Shown: piece by piece, positions 1 through 5,554 of the stretch | Numbering within the stretch: the stretch's first letter is position 1 | How the letters are laid out: every line of letters starts with the position of its first letter | Program-made: the position numbers and the translations under genes | Notes under the pieces: model-generated | What the model saw: only the letters and a program-made list of their open reading frames with translations | Told to the model about the DNA's origin: nothing | Database searches by the model: none | Assembly (NCBI GenBank): GCA_965149945.1 | Contig: CBCTTQ010000027.1 | Coordinates: forward strand, 1 to 25,946 | Origin: JAHZFN01 sp965149945 | Lineage (GTDB): Bacteria; Bacillota; Dehalobacteriia; UBA4068; UBA4997 | DNA: 25,946 bases | Direction: 5' to 3'

Positions 1-776
1 TGGAAGATGAGGAAAATAAAGAAGCCAAAGACGCCAAACTGCGGGTGTTGGGCTTGTTGAACGATTGTTACGGTATCACAGAAGAGGATTTTTACAGTGC
101 GGAGTTGACTTTTGTACCGGCTCTTCCTGCTCGTTATGTGGGACTGGATAAGAGTTTGATCGGGGCCTATGGGCATGATGACCGTGTTTGTGCTTACACG
201 GCGCTGAGAGCTTTGCTGGCGACAGATACACCGAAGCGTACGGCAATTTGTGCTTTTGCCGATAAAGAAGAAATTGGTTCTATGGGCGTGACGGGAATGC
301 AGTCGGCATATTTGAAAAATTTTATTGCTGATTTAGGAGACTGGTATCAGGTTCCCGTTCGTAAGATTCTTACCAATAGCTTCTGCCTTTCGGCTGATGT
401 GGACGGTGGTTTGGATCCTAACTATGCCGATGCTTATGACCCCAACAACGCGGCACGCTTAAATTGCGGTATCGCCTTGGCGAAATATACCGGTTCCGGC
501 GGAAAATATGACACATCTGATGCTTCTGCGGAAACAGTAGGCAAAATTCGTCAATTATTCAATGAACACAAAATTACCTGGCAATTGGGAGAATTGGGAA
601 AAGTAGATCAAGGAGGCGGCGGCACTGTAGCGCAGTATGTGGCTAATCTGGATGTGGATACCATTGACTGCGGTGTGGCCGTGGTGGCAATGCACGCTCC
701 CTATGAAATTGTGGCAAAAGGGGATGTATATATGACCTATTTGGGGTTCCGAACATTTTTTACTTATTTTTGTTAA
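1..776 (+). CDS. M18 family aminopeptidase, 3' part (5' end outside window)
   Basis: This is the C-terminal part of a zinc aminopeptidase of peptidase family M18, a cytosolic enzyme that removes N-terminal residues from peptides. The frame is already open at base 3, so the gene starts upstream of the window; the GTG at 45 is internal. Family motifs are visible in order: GHDDRVCA (metal-binding Asp region), DKEEIGS (catalytic and metal-binding Glu pair), SADVDGG (metal Asp), the Gly-rich loop VDQGGGGT, and MHAPYE near the end (metal-binding His). The protein ends normally after TYLGFRTFF, as the family does, and a strong terminator follows 20 nt later. The family is certain; which natural peptides it cuts cannot be told from sequence. 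Confidence 0.93.
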   Translation, partial: EDEENKEAKDAKLRVLGLLNDCYGITEEDFYSAELTFVPALPARYVGLDKSLIGAYGHDDRVCAYTALRALLATDTPKRTAICAFADKEEIGSMGVTGMQSAYLKNFIADLGDWYQVPVRKILTNSFCLSADVDGGLDPNYADAYDPNNAARLNCGIALAKYTGSGGKYDTSDASAETVGKIRQLFNEHKITWQLGELGKVDQGGGGTVAQYVANLDVDTIDCGVAVVAMHAPYEIVAKGDVYMTYLGFRTFFTYFC

Positions 777-794
777 ACTGTAATCGAAAAGTCA

Positions 795-823
795 GACGGC
801 GGAAATTTTTCCGCCGTTTTTTT
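795..823 (+). terminator. Intrinsic terminator of the M18 aminopeptidase gene
   Basis: A GC-rich stem (ACGGCGG at 796-802 pairing with CCGCCGT at 811-817, extendable by A-T pairs) is followed by a run of T to 823. It separates the peptidase from the cotJ operon. Confidence 0.9.
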
Positions 824-839
824 GTGAAAATGTTTTTCG

Positions 840-868
840 CACAACTCGGCACCCTTGTTCATAATTTA
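840..868 (+). promoter_or_regulatory. Candidate sporulation (sigma-K-type) promoter of cotJABC
   Basis: CACA (840-843), a 16-nt spacer, then CATAATTTA (860-868) fits the B. subtilis sigma-K pattern mACm / CATAnnnTA. A sigma-E reading is poorer because nothing like a sigma-E -35 lies 14 nt upstream of the -10. It lies about 50 nt before the cotJA start. The motif is short and was found by eye; the sigma assignment is inference. Confidence 0.35.
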
Positions 869-919
869 TAGCAGTGAAGAAATTCACAAAACCAATCAAT
901 CGGAAAGGGGGGAATATGT

Positions 920-1126
920 TTGAATTACGATCAAACATATCAAGACCAGGTGAATTTGCCTGCCGATGACGCGCAAGGCAATAACTGTGAACAGGGCTGC
1001 TTTCTTGCCATTGCCAGTGTTCCCATGCAGCAGTGGAAGGGCACCTATGCGGTAGAAAGGGGTTTCCAAAAGGGAACGATTTTCCCGGAGCTGGATTTAC
1101 CTTTTCTCGGAAGGGAGGCAAGATAA
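920..1126 (+). CDS. cotJA: Spore coat protein CotJA
   Basis: A 68-aa CotJA-family protein, a small inner spore-coat component made in the mother cell. The family signature is the central and C-terminal block ASVPMQQWKGTYAVERGF followed by GTIFPELDLPFLG, which matches the usual VPWQxW...GTLFPxLDxPF pattern. The TTG start at 920 is chosen because AAGGGGGG at 905-912 sits 7 nt upstream; the nearby ATG at 916 is in another frame and stops after 17 codons. It is the first gene of cotJA-cotJB-cotJC, with the next start directly abutting its stop codon. The N-terminal 25 residues are polar and rich in Gln, Asp and Asn. Confidence 0.9.
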   Translation: MNYDQTYQDQVNLPADDAQGNNCEQGCFLAIASVPMQQWKGTYAVERGFQKGTIFPELDLPFLGREAR

Positions 1127-1399
1127 ATGCAATTTGAAAGTCCTCACTGGAATGACCAGGAAAAACTTTTTCGGGATATCCAAATCGTTTCTTTTGCCTT
1201 GGATGATGTAAAACTATTTTTGGATACCCATCCTACTGATGCCGAGGCCTTGCATTATTTTCGTTATTATCGAGAGCTTCTTCAGACAATGCGCGAAAAT
1301 TATCAGGAAAAATTCGGTCCTTTGACCGCATTGGCCACTAAAGCAGAAAATATGTGGACCTGGGTGGAAGGCCCATGGCCATGGGAAATGGAGGGATAA
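1127..1399 (+). CDS. cotJB: Spore coat protein CotJB
   Basis: A 90-aa CotJB-family protein, a small spore-coat component that acts with CotJA and CotJC. The typical block is seen: a helical stretch ending FALDDVKLFLDTHPTDAEAL (residues 24-43), then a Tyr-rich helix and the KFGPLTA segment (62-68). The C-terminus WTWVEGPWPWEMEG is unusually Trp-rich, as in other CotJB proteins. The ATG at 1127 follows the cotJA TAA (1124-1126) without a gap and is served by GGGAGG at 1113-1118, inside cotJA, so the two are translationally linked. cotJC begins 3 nt after its stop. Confidence 0.92.
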   Translation: MQFESPHWNDQEKLFRDIQIVSFALDDVKLFLDTHPTDAEALHYFRYYRELLQTMRENYQEKFGPLTALATKAENMWTWVEGPWPWEMEG

Positions 1400-1402
1400 T
1401 TT

Positions 1403-1999
1403 ATGTGGATCTATGAAAAGAAATTGCAGTTTCCGGTGAAAATCGCGACACCTAATGCTGATTTAGCAAGGGCTATCATCAGTCAATTCGGAGGACCTGA
1501 CGGGGAATTAGGCGCGTCCATGCGTTATCTTGCCCAGCGGTTTGCTTCTCCTTACGCTGATGTATCCGGTCTGTTAACAGATATTGGTACTGAAGAACTG
1601 GCACATATTGAGATGATTTGTTCTATTGTACATCAATTGACACGAGATTTGACCATAGAAGAAATTCAGGCTCAGGGATTTATGCCGTATTATGTGGATC
1701 ATACCACAGGTTTGTATCCTTCTTCTGCGGCCGGCGTACCGTGGGATGCCGGATCTTTCCAGTCAAAAGGCGATATTATTACAGATTTGACAGAAGATTT
1801 AGCAGCGGAACAGAAAGCCAGAACTACCTATGATAATATTATTCGTCTGATTGATGATCCGGATGTGATGGCGCCCATTCAATTTTTGCGAGAACGGGAA
1901 GTTGTTCATTTCCAACGCTTCGGAGAAGCTTTGGAAAAGGCGAAAGATCGGCTGAACAGCAAAAATTTCTATGCTTTCAATCCGGCGTTCGATCGATAA
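1403..1999 (+). CDS. cotJC: Spore coat protein CotJC, manganese-catalase family
   Basis: A 198-aa protein of the Mn-catalase/CotJC family, found in the spore coat, where it may remove peroxide. The di-manganese ligand pattern is present: Glu35 (GGPDGELGASMRY), Glu65 and His68 in TEELAH, Glu136 in AAEQKAR, and Glu166/His169 in REREVVHF. The length is typical of CotJC and shorter than soluble Mn-catalases, which have a longer C-terminus. It ends the cotJABC operon and a hairpin follows at 2030-2066. The ligand set suggests it could still be catalytic, but activity is inferred. Confidence 0.95.
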   Translation: MWIYEKKLQFPVKIATPNADLARAIISQFGGPDGELGASMRYLAQRFASPYADVSGLLTDIGTEELAHIEMICSIVHQLTRDLTIEEIQAQGFMPYYVDHTTGLYPSSAAGVPWDAGSFQSKGDIITDLTEDLAAEQKARTTYDNIIRLIDDPDVMAPIQFLREREVVHFQRFGEALEKAKDRLNSKNFYAFNPAFDR

Positions 2000-2029
2000 A
2001 AACCGCGCTCGACGGTTATACCCTCCATC

Positions 2030-2066
2030 TATAAAGGCTTCGACTTTATCGGTCGGAGCCTTTATA
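2030..2066 (+). terminator. Long hairpin after cotJC, probable terminator
   Basis: A 15-bp stem (2030-2044 with 2052-2066, one G-U pair) closes a 7-nt loop. There is no clean T-run directly after it; TTTTTT occurs only about 20 nt later. Termination is therefore less certain than at other sites here, and it may also protect the cotJ mRNA 3' end. Confidence 0.5.
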
Positions 2067-2118
2067 AATGTGTAATAGGCAGACTTTTTTGTAGGAAGAG
2101 TTTCCCCAGGGATTGGTC

Positions 2119-2147
2119 TTGACCTATGGGATAGAGAATGATAAAAT
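2119..2147 (+). promoter_or_regulatory. Vegetative (sigma-A-type) promoter of the 149-aa gene
   Basis: TTGACC (2119-2124), 17-nt spacer, TAAAAT (2142-2147). Each box is one base from consensus and the spacing is ideal. The start codon lies 53 nt after the -10. Confidence 0.75.
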
Positions 2148-2199
2148 AAATACAGAAATGTGTCGGAATGATCTGAGAGTTTCTCGCGGGAGGTAGTTT

Positions 2200-2649
2200 A
2201 TGGATTTTTATCAAAAATGTTCTGCCATCATCGATGCCAATGCCGGCAATGAAAGTGTTGCCGCTGTTATCAATGAAATCAAAAATTGTCAAATGATGTA
2301 TAACTGTTCTGTGTTTACCAAAGAATTACGTCGCTATATCACAGGTTTACGAGAAAATAATCCTTATGATGCCGATATTACCAAATACAAAATGGAAAAA
2401 GAGCCTGATTCGGTGTTGATTAATTTAGAGGAGCATAAAGCCAAAGTGTTGCGGACTTTGTTACCTTGGGAGCAAAAAAAACTGTATATGAAAGCGGTCA
2501 TTGCTTCTTTAAAACTGCATCAGTCGTTGAATAATAAAGATATTCAGCAATTATTAAAGGCAATGGTTAATGAAGATGCCAGTGTATTCAAACATTATGA
2601 TACGGGACAGGGTAAGTTATTGACTTCCGGCGCGCCTAAACAGGCCTAA
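2200..2649 (+). CDS. Unrecognised 149-aa protein
   Basis: I do not recognise this protein. It has no signal peptide and no membrane segment. It reads as mostly alpha-helical, with a charged middle (YKMEKEPDSVLINLEEHKAK, residues 68-87) and a basic/aromatic helix (PWEQKKLYMKAVIASLKLH). There are three Cys (residues 7, 30 and 36). The gene is well supported: a near-consensus vegetative promoter at 2119-2147, GGGAGGT at 2188-2194 with 5-nt spacing, and a perfect 16-bp terminator hairpin just after the stop. It is monocistronic, between the cotJ operon and the M23 peptidase. The name hypothetical protein is appropriate; a role in sporulation is not shown, since the promoter is of vegetative type. 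Confidence 0.8.
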   Translation: MDFYQKCSAIIDANAGNESVAAVINEIKNCQMMYNCSVFTKELRRYITGLRENNPYDADITKYKMEKEPDSVLINLEEHKAKVLRTLLPWEQKKLYMKAVIASLKLHQSLNNKDIQQLLKAMVNEDASVFKHYDTGQGKLLTSGAPKQA

Positions 2650-2669
2650 AAAAGATGAAAAATTATTTA

Positions 2670-2705
2670 GAAAGAAAAAGAGAGCATATGCTCTCTTTTT
2701 CTTTC
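2670..2705 (+). terminator. Terminator of the 149-aa gene
   Basis: A perfect 16-bp stem, 2670-2685 with 2690-2705, closes on a self-complementary centre. The 3' arm is itself T-rich (CTCTCTTTTTCTTTC). Because the stem is symmetrical it could act in both directions. Confidence 0.75.
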
Positions 2706-2759
2706 GATGGGAAACCGAGGTGTGAATTTTTGTCGTTTTGATTGTAGTGGAAAGGGAGG

Positions 2760-2788
2760 AACCATTTTCACTGTTGACGCATATGATA
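2760..2788 (+). promoter_or_regulatory. Candidate sigma-K-type promoter of the M23 peptidase
   Basis: AACC (2760-2763), a 16-nt spacer, then CATATGATA (2780-2788) fits mACm / CATAnnnTA, with the same spacing as the motif before cotJ. No good sigma-A promoter is visible in the 2706-2917 leader: TTGACG at 2774 has no -10 at the right distance. Low-information motif, found by eye. Confidence 0.35.
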
Positions 2789-2917
2789 TAAGACAAGCGT
2801 TAACGATGAGGTGAGAATCATGTAAAAGGGAAAAATGTTTAATCTTCGGGTTCGAGAAAGATAAAAAATTTTCATAAAATACCGTTCTAAACAGAACAGG
2901 ATAAAAGGTGATGATTT

Positions 2918-3484
2918 GTGAGATATCCATTTGATCGTTATGTGATCGGCACGAAATTCGGTGTCAAGGGCAACAGTTGGAAATCGGGCTATCATTCCGG
3001 AACCGATTTCAAAAGCACCAATTATGGTGGGGACGGCAAAATTTATCCCCTTTACGCCGGTGTTGTGCAAAAGGTGACGACCACTGGCAGCTATGGAAAC
3101 TGTGTATATATCAAGCATCCGGATGGTTACATTACGCTTTATGCTCATATGAAGAAAGTGTATGTACATGCCGGACAGGCTGTCAATGAGCATACGGCGC
3201 TTGGTATCGAAGGAGCCACCGGCAACGCGACCGGAGTTCACTGCCATGTGGAAGTCCATAAAGGAAGCTATCACTATCCTTCCTCTATTGATCCCGTACA
3301 ATTTATTGAAAGCAGAAGAGGTGATGATGAAGTGGAAAAAGAAATTCAGATTGAACTCAACGGAAAATTGAAAAAAGTTCATGCTATTGAAAAAGACGGA
3401 CATAATTATGTAAAATTGCAAGATTTACGTGATAGCAAAATTGACATTGAATACAACAAAGTTCCTGTGGTAAAAGTGAAATAA
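2918..3484 (+). CDS. M23 family peptidase resembling a phage endolysin
   Basis: A 188-aa LytM-type zinc metallopeptidase that should cut peptide bridges of peptidoglycan. The M23 ligands are visible: His26 and Asp30 in HSGTDF (HxxxD), His77 in LYAHM, and His108/His110 in GVHCHVEVH (HxH). After the domain (about residues 5-130), a short tail (NGKLKKVHAIEKDGHNYVKL, then QDLRDSKIDIEYNKVPVV) is the kind of C-terminal segment seen on clostridial phage endolysins. There is no signal peptide, so it would need cell lysis, a holin or another route to reach the wall. The GTG start at 2918 has AAAGGTG 7 nt upstream; the ATG at 2911 is out of frame. No other phage gene is nearby. It could be a domesticated lysin used for mother-cell lysis, which is inference. 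Confidence 0.88.
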   Translation: MRYPFDRYVIGTKFGVKGNSWKSGYHSGTDFKSTNYGGDGKIYPLYAGVVQKVTTTGSYGNCVYIKHPDGYITLYAHMKKVYVHAGQAVNEHTALGIEGATGNATGVHCHVEVHKGSYHYPSSIDPVQFIESRRGDDEVEKEIQIELNGKLKKVHAIEKDGHNYVKLQDLRDSKIDIEYNKVPVVKVK

Positions 3485-3510
3485 AAGTAAGCCGGATTGG
3501 CTTGAAACAT

Positions 3511-3560
3511 AACAAAATCCCCAAAGGCAAGCCCTTTAGGTTACCTTTGGGGATTTTGTT
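3511..3560. terminator. Hairpin between converging genes, probable bidirectional terminator
   Basis: A perfect 17-bp stem (3511-3527 with 3544-3560) with a 16-nt loop lies between the M23 gene and the 3' end of the minus-strand zinc-ribbon gene. T-rich arms (ATTTTGTT in each direction) stand in for a U-tract. Confidence 0.65.
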
Positions 3561-3595
3561 GAAGTTGTCTGCTTCTGCTCTGTTTATCCATGGTT

Positions 3596-3811
3596 TCAAA
3601 AATGATTAATAACAAGAACATGATCATAGTGGCTCCAGTTTAAGGCTTGTCCGCACCGGTCACAATAATTTTGATATTCTCTTTCCAGAGGAATATTACA
3701 GCGCGGACAGAGGGGATAGATGGCGTCAGGGTGATAGCACACTGCTTCCCGAACGCGCATCGGTAATCGATAAGAGAGGGGATTTTCATTTTCCTGATTG
3801 TCTTGATGCAT
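3596..3811 (-). CDS. Small zinc-ribbon protein (71 aa)
   Basis: Two CxxC pairs, Cys35/Cys38 (CPRC) and Cys50/Cys53 (CDRC), 12 residues apart, form a probable zinc ribbon. The fold may bind nucleic acid or protein; the function is not known to me. The ATG at 3811 is chosen because AAGGAG lies 9 nt upstream; a longer TTG-started reading from 3829 would overlap this SD. The gene overlaps the 3' end of the HTH gene by 26 nt, so the pair is translationally coupled and probably functionally linked. Small HTH plus small Cys-rich pairs of this kind occur in phage-derived regions of Bacillota, which fits the lysin next door, but that link is inference. Confidence 0.72.
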   Translation of the reverse strand: MHQDNQENENPLSYRLPMRVREAVCYHPDAIYPLCPRCNIPLEREYQNYCDRCGQALNWSHYDHVLVINHF

Positions 3812-4085
3812 AACCGGCATCTCCTTCAAATAATTCTCGCAGTTCGTTTAAAAATTTATTCGGATCGTTACAGCAATAAAGCAAAAACAAAATCAGCGTA
3901 AGGGTGCCGCAGGCATTATTCCCATGATCCAGTTCGATGTAAGAACGGGTGTCCATGGCCAGAATTCCAGCCATCTCTTCTTGGGTAAAACCCAATTGAA
4001 ATCTTGTTTTTACAAGCTGTTCATGGAGAAAAGATTTTAATACATTTTGCATTTCAGCACGATTCATTTTCATGACTTCTTCCAA
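3786..4085 (-). CDS. XRE-type helix-turn-helix regulator (99 aa)
   Basis: A short DNA-binding protein with a Cro/C1-type HTH: residues 23-68, with VKTRFQLGFTQEEMAGILAM forming the first helices and turn, and SYIELDHGNNACGTLTLILF the recognition part and tail. The C-terminus (PNKFLNELRELFEG) is a short amphipathic helix that could serve in dimerisation. The TTG start at 4085 is preferred because AGGAGGT sits 8 nt upstream; ATG codons five and seven residues later are weaker alternatives. It is first in a two-gene minus-strand unit with the zinc-ribbon gene. It probably controls its own 300-nt upstream region, where repeats and a palindrome are found. Its target genes are unknown. Confidence 0.8.
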   Translation of the reverse strand: MEEVMKMNRAEMQNVLKSFLHEQLVKTRFQLGFTQEEMAGILAMDTRSYIELDHGNNACGTLTLILFLLYCCNDPNKFLNELRELFEGDAGYASRQSGK

Positions 4086-4102
4086 TTTTCATGACCTCCT
4101 CC

Positions 4103-4433
4103 AAATAATGTAAATAAAACTTCTTGAGGGAAAATAGTTCATCCTATAAAATTGTATCAGAAAGAGGAAATAATTTCCATGGGGTACACACCACGAATTT
4201 TGTGGAAAAAACACTAGTTTTGTCGTTTTGTGGGGAATTTTGTAGATTGCCATGGCGGCACAGAAAAATTGGTAAGTATTTTTAGTCAGAAGCAGAAATC
4301 GTTCATGTTGGAAGGAAGTAAACTGAAAAAACGTTACATTTTTTTTGAGTTGCAGAGATGGTAAAAAAAAACAATGATCTGACGGAAAATCGGAAAAATG
4401 ATTTTACAAATGCTACAAAACTTCTTTGGTTTG
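4103..4433. other. Gene-free control region between the HTH gene and the ArsC-like gene
   Basis: No convincing coding sequence. It holds a perfect palindrome GGAAATAATTTCC at 4166-4178, a minus-strand -10-like TACAAT (complement of 4151-4156), and four TTTTGT words at 4198, 4218, 4226 and 4238, two of them inside a GAATTTTGT direct repeat exactly 40 nt apart. An A/T-rich stretch follows to 4433. These suggest regulator binding sites but are unproven. Confidence 0.35.
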
Positions 4434-4442
4434 TGGTACAAT
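4434..4442 (+). promoter_or_regulatory. Extended -10 promoter before the ArsC-like gene
   Basis: TGG followed by TACAAT (4437-4442) is an extended -10 element. The -35 region is poor, as is usual for this class. It lies 29 nt before the start codon, close enough to give a short leader carrying the AGGAGGA Shine-Dalgarno. Confidence 0.5.
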
Positions 4443-4470
4443 GGAATCAAATGAAAAAGGAGGATTCGCA

Positions 4471-4827
4471 ATGCGGACATTCATATGCTATCAAAAATGC
4501 ACCACTTGCAAAAAAGCGCAAAAATGGTTGGATTCCGGTGGAATTTCCTACCAAATTCGCGATATTAAAGAAGATCATCCTACTTATGAAGAATTAAAAC
4601 GGTGGTATTCCCAAAGCGGTTTGCCTTTGAAAAGATTTTTCAATACCAGTGGACAAGTTTATCGTACGTTGGGATTAAAAGATAAGCTGTCTACTATGGA
4701 TGAAGAAACACAACTTCATCTTTTGGCAAGTGACGGAATGTTGGTAAAACGTCCGATCTTGTTGCAAGACGATATCGTTTTGGTAGGATTCAAAGAAGCG
4801 GAATGGGAAGCGGCGGTTCGCCCCTGA
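4471..4827 (+). CDS. ArsC/Spx-family thioredoxin-fold protein
   Basis: A 118-aa protein of the ArsC/Spx/YffB superfamily. The N-terminal beta-strand leads into the CxxC motif Cys10-Thr-Thr-Cys13 followed by KKAQKWL, as in Spx and MgsR. The pattern YQIRDIKEDHPTYEEL and the KRPILLQDDIVLVGF block (the conserved RP-[IL] loop plus strand) are typical. The ATG at 4471 is chosen because AGGAGGA lies 6 nt upstream; the reading from 4426 would cross the promoter. The family includes thiol-dependent arsenate reductases and RNA-polymerase-binding redox regulators, and sequence alone cannot decide between them. No ars genes are nearby, so a redox or stress role is at least as likely. It probably heads an operon with the two genes downstream. 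Confidence 0.88.
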   Translation: MRTFICYQKCTTCKKAQKWLDSGGISYQIRDIKEDHPTYEELKRWYSQSGLPLKRFFNTSGQVYRTLGLKDKLSTMDEETQLHLLASDGMLVKRPILLQDDIVLVGFKEAEWEAAVRP

Positions 4828-4860
4828 GACCACGGTATTTATACGAAAAAGGAGAGGCAT

Positions 4861-5550
4861 ATGGAACGAACACAGGTACTGGCGGAATTGGGGCAACTGT
4901 CAGAGATATCCTATAAAGAATTCAATTTGAAGATCATTCCTACCCAATTGGATGTTTTGGGGGTGCGGATGCCGGCTCTGCGCTCTTTGGCAAAGAAAAT
5001 CGCTAAAGAAGACTGGCGTTCTTTTTTGGAACAGGCAGAGTCAAATATTTATGAAGAGGTGATGCTCCAAGGATTGGTGACGGCTTATGCCAAAATGGAG
5101 TGGGCGGAACGCTTGGCGGCTATTGCGGCATTTGTGCCGAAAATCGAAAACTGGGGACTTTGTGACAGCTTTTGCGGGACATTGAAAGTTGTGCGGAAAC
5201 ATCGGGAGGAATTTTTTGCATTTTTGCAGCCCTATTTAGCTTCCGAGAAAGAATTTTTTCGGCGTTTTGCGGTGGTGATGCTAATGGAGTATTATTTAGA
5301 TGAACAGTATCTCGACTCTGTGTTGGAGGTGTATGACGGCATCGTTTCCGATTACTATTATGTACAGATGGCTGTTGCTTGGGGAATTTCCGTTGCCTTT
5401 GTCAAATTCCCGAAAAAAACGATGGCTTTTCTGAAGGACAACCATTTGAACGAGGAAACTTATCAAAAAGCGCTGCAGAAAATTTTGGAATCTCGTCGGG
5501 TGGATTTGGAAACAAAGAAACAAATCAGGATGATGAAAAGAAATAGGTGA
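4861..5550 (+). CDS. AlkD-like DNA alkylation repair protein
   Basis: A 229-aa HEAT-repeat protein of the AlkC/AlkD family, DNA glycosylases that release bulky or positively charged N3/N7-alkyl purines. Family features are the N-terminal GVRMPALRSLAKKIAK segment (residues 31-46), NWGLCDSFCGTLKVV in the middle, the RRFAVVMLMEYYLDEQYLD repeat and SDYYYVQMAVAWGISVAFVK, whose Tyr/Trp residues and Asp line the lesion site. The length matches other family members. The ATG at 4861 follows AAAGGAGA by 5 nt. It lies 33 nt after the ArsC-like gene with no terminator, and 4 nt before the amidohydrolase, so the three are probably co-transcribed. Confidence 0.9.
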   Translation: MERTQVLAELGQLSEISYKEFNLKIIPTQLDVLGVRMPALRSLAKKIAKEDWRSFLEQAESNIYEEVMLQGLVTAYAKMEWAERLAAIAAFVPKIENWGLCDSFCGTLKVVRKHREEFFAFLQPYLASEKEFFRRFAVVMLMEYYLDEQYLDSVLEVYDGIVSDYYYVQMAVAWGISVAFVKFPKKTMAFLKDNHLNEETYQKALQKILESRRVDLETKKQIRMMKRNR

Positions 5551-5554
5551 GACA

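Noticed and set aside
2884..2897. GTTCT-AAAC-AGAAC inverted repeat before the M23 gene, considered as a LexA box
   Set aside because: The half-sites are in the opposite orientation to the Gram-positive LexA site (GAAC-N4-GTTC).
2768..3421. A 217-codon minus-strand frame opposite the M23 peptidase
   Set aside because: It runs antisense to a gene with all catalytic residues and covers its promoter; no motif.
2728..4230. The 13-nt word TTTTGTCGTTTTG found at 2728-2740 and 4218-4230
   Set aside because: In a 26-kb AT-leaning window a few exact 13-nt pairs are expected by chance; no further copies were noticed.
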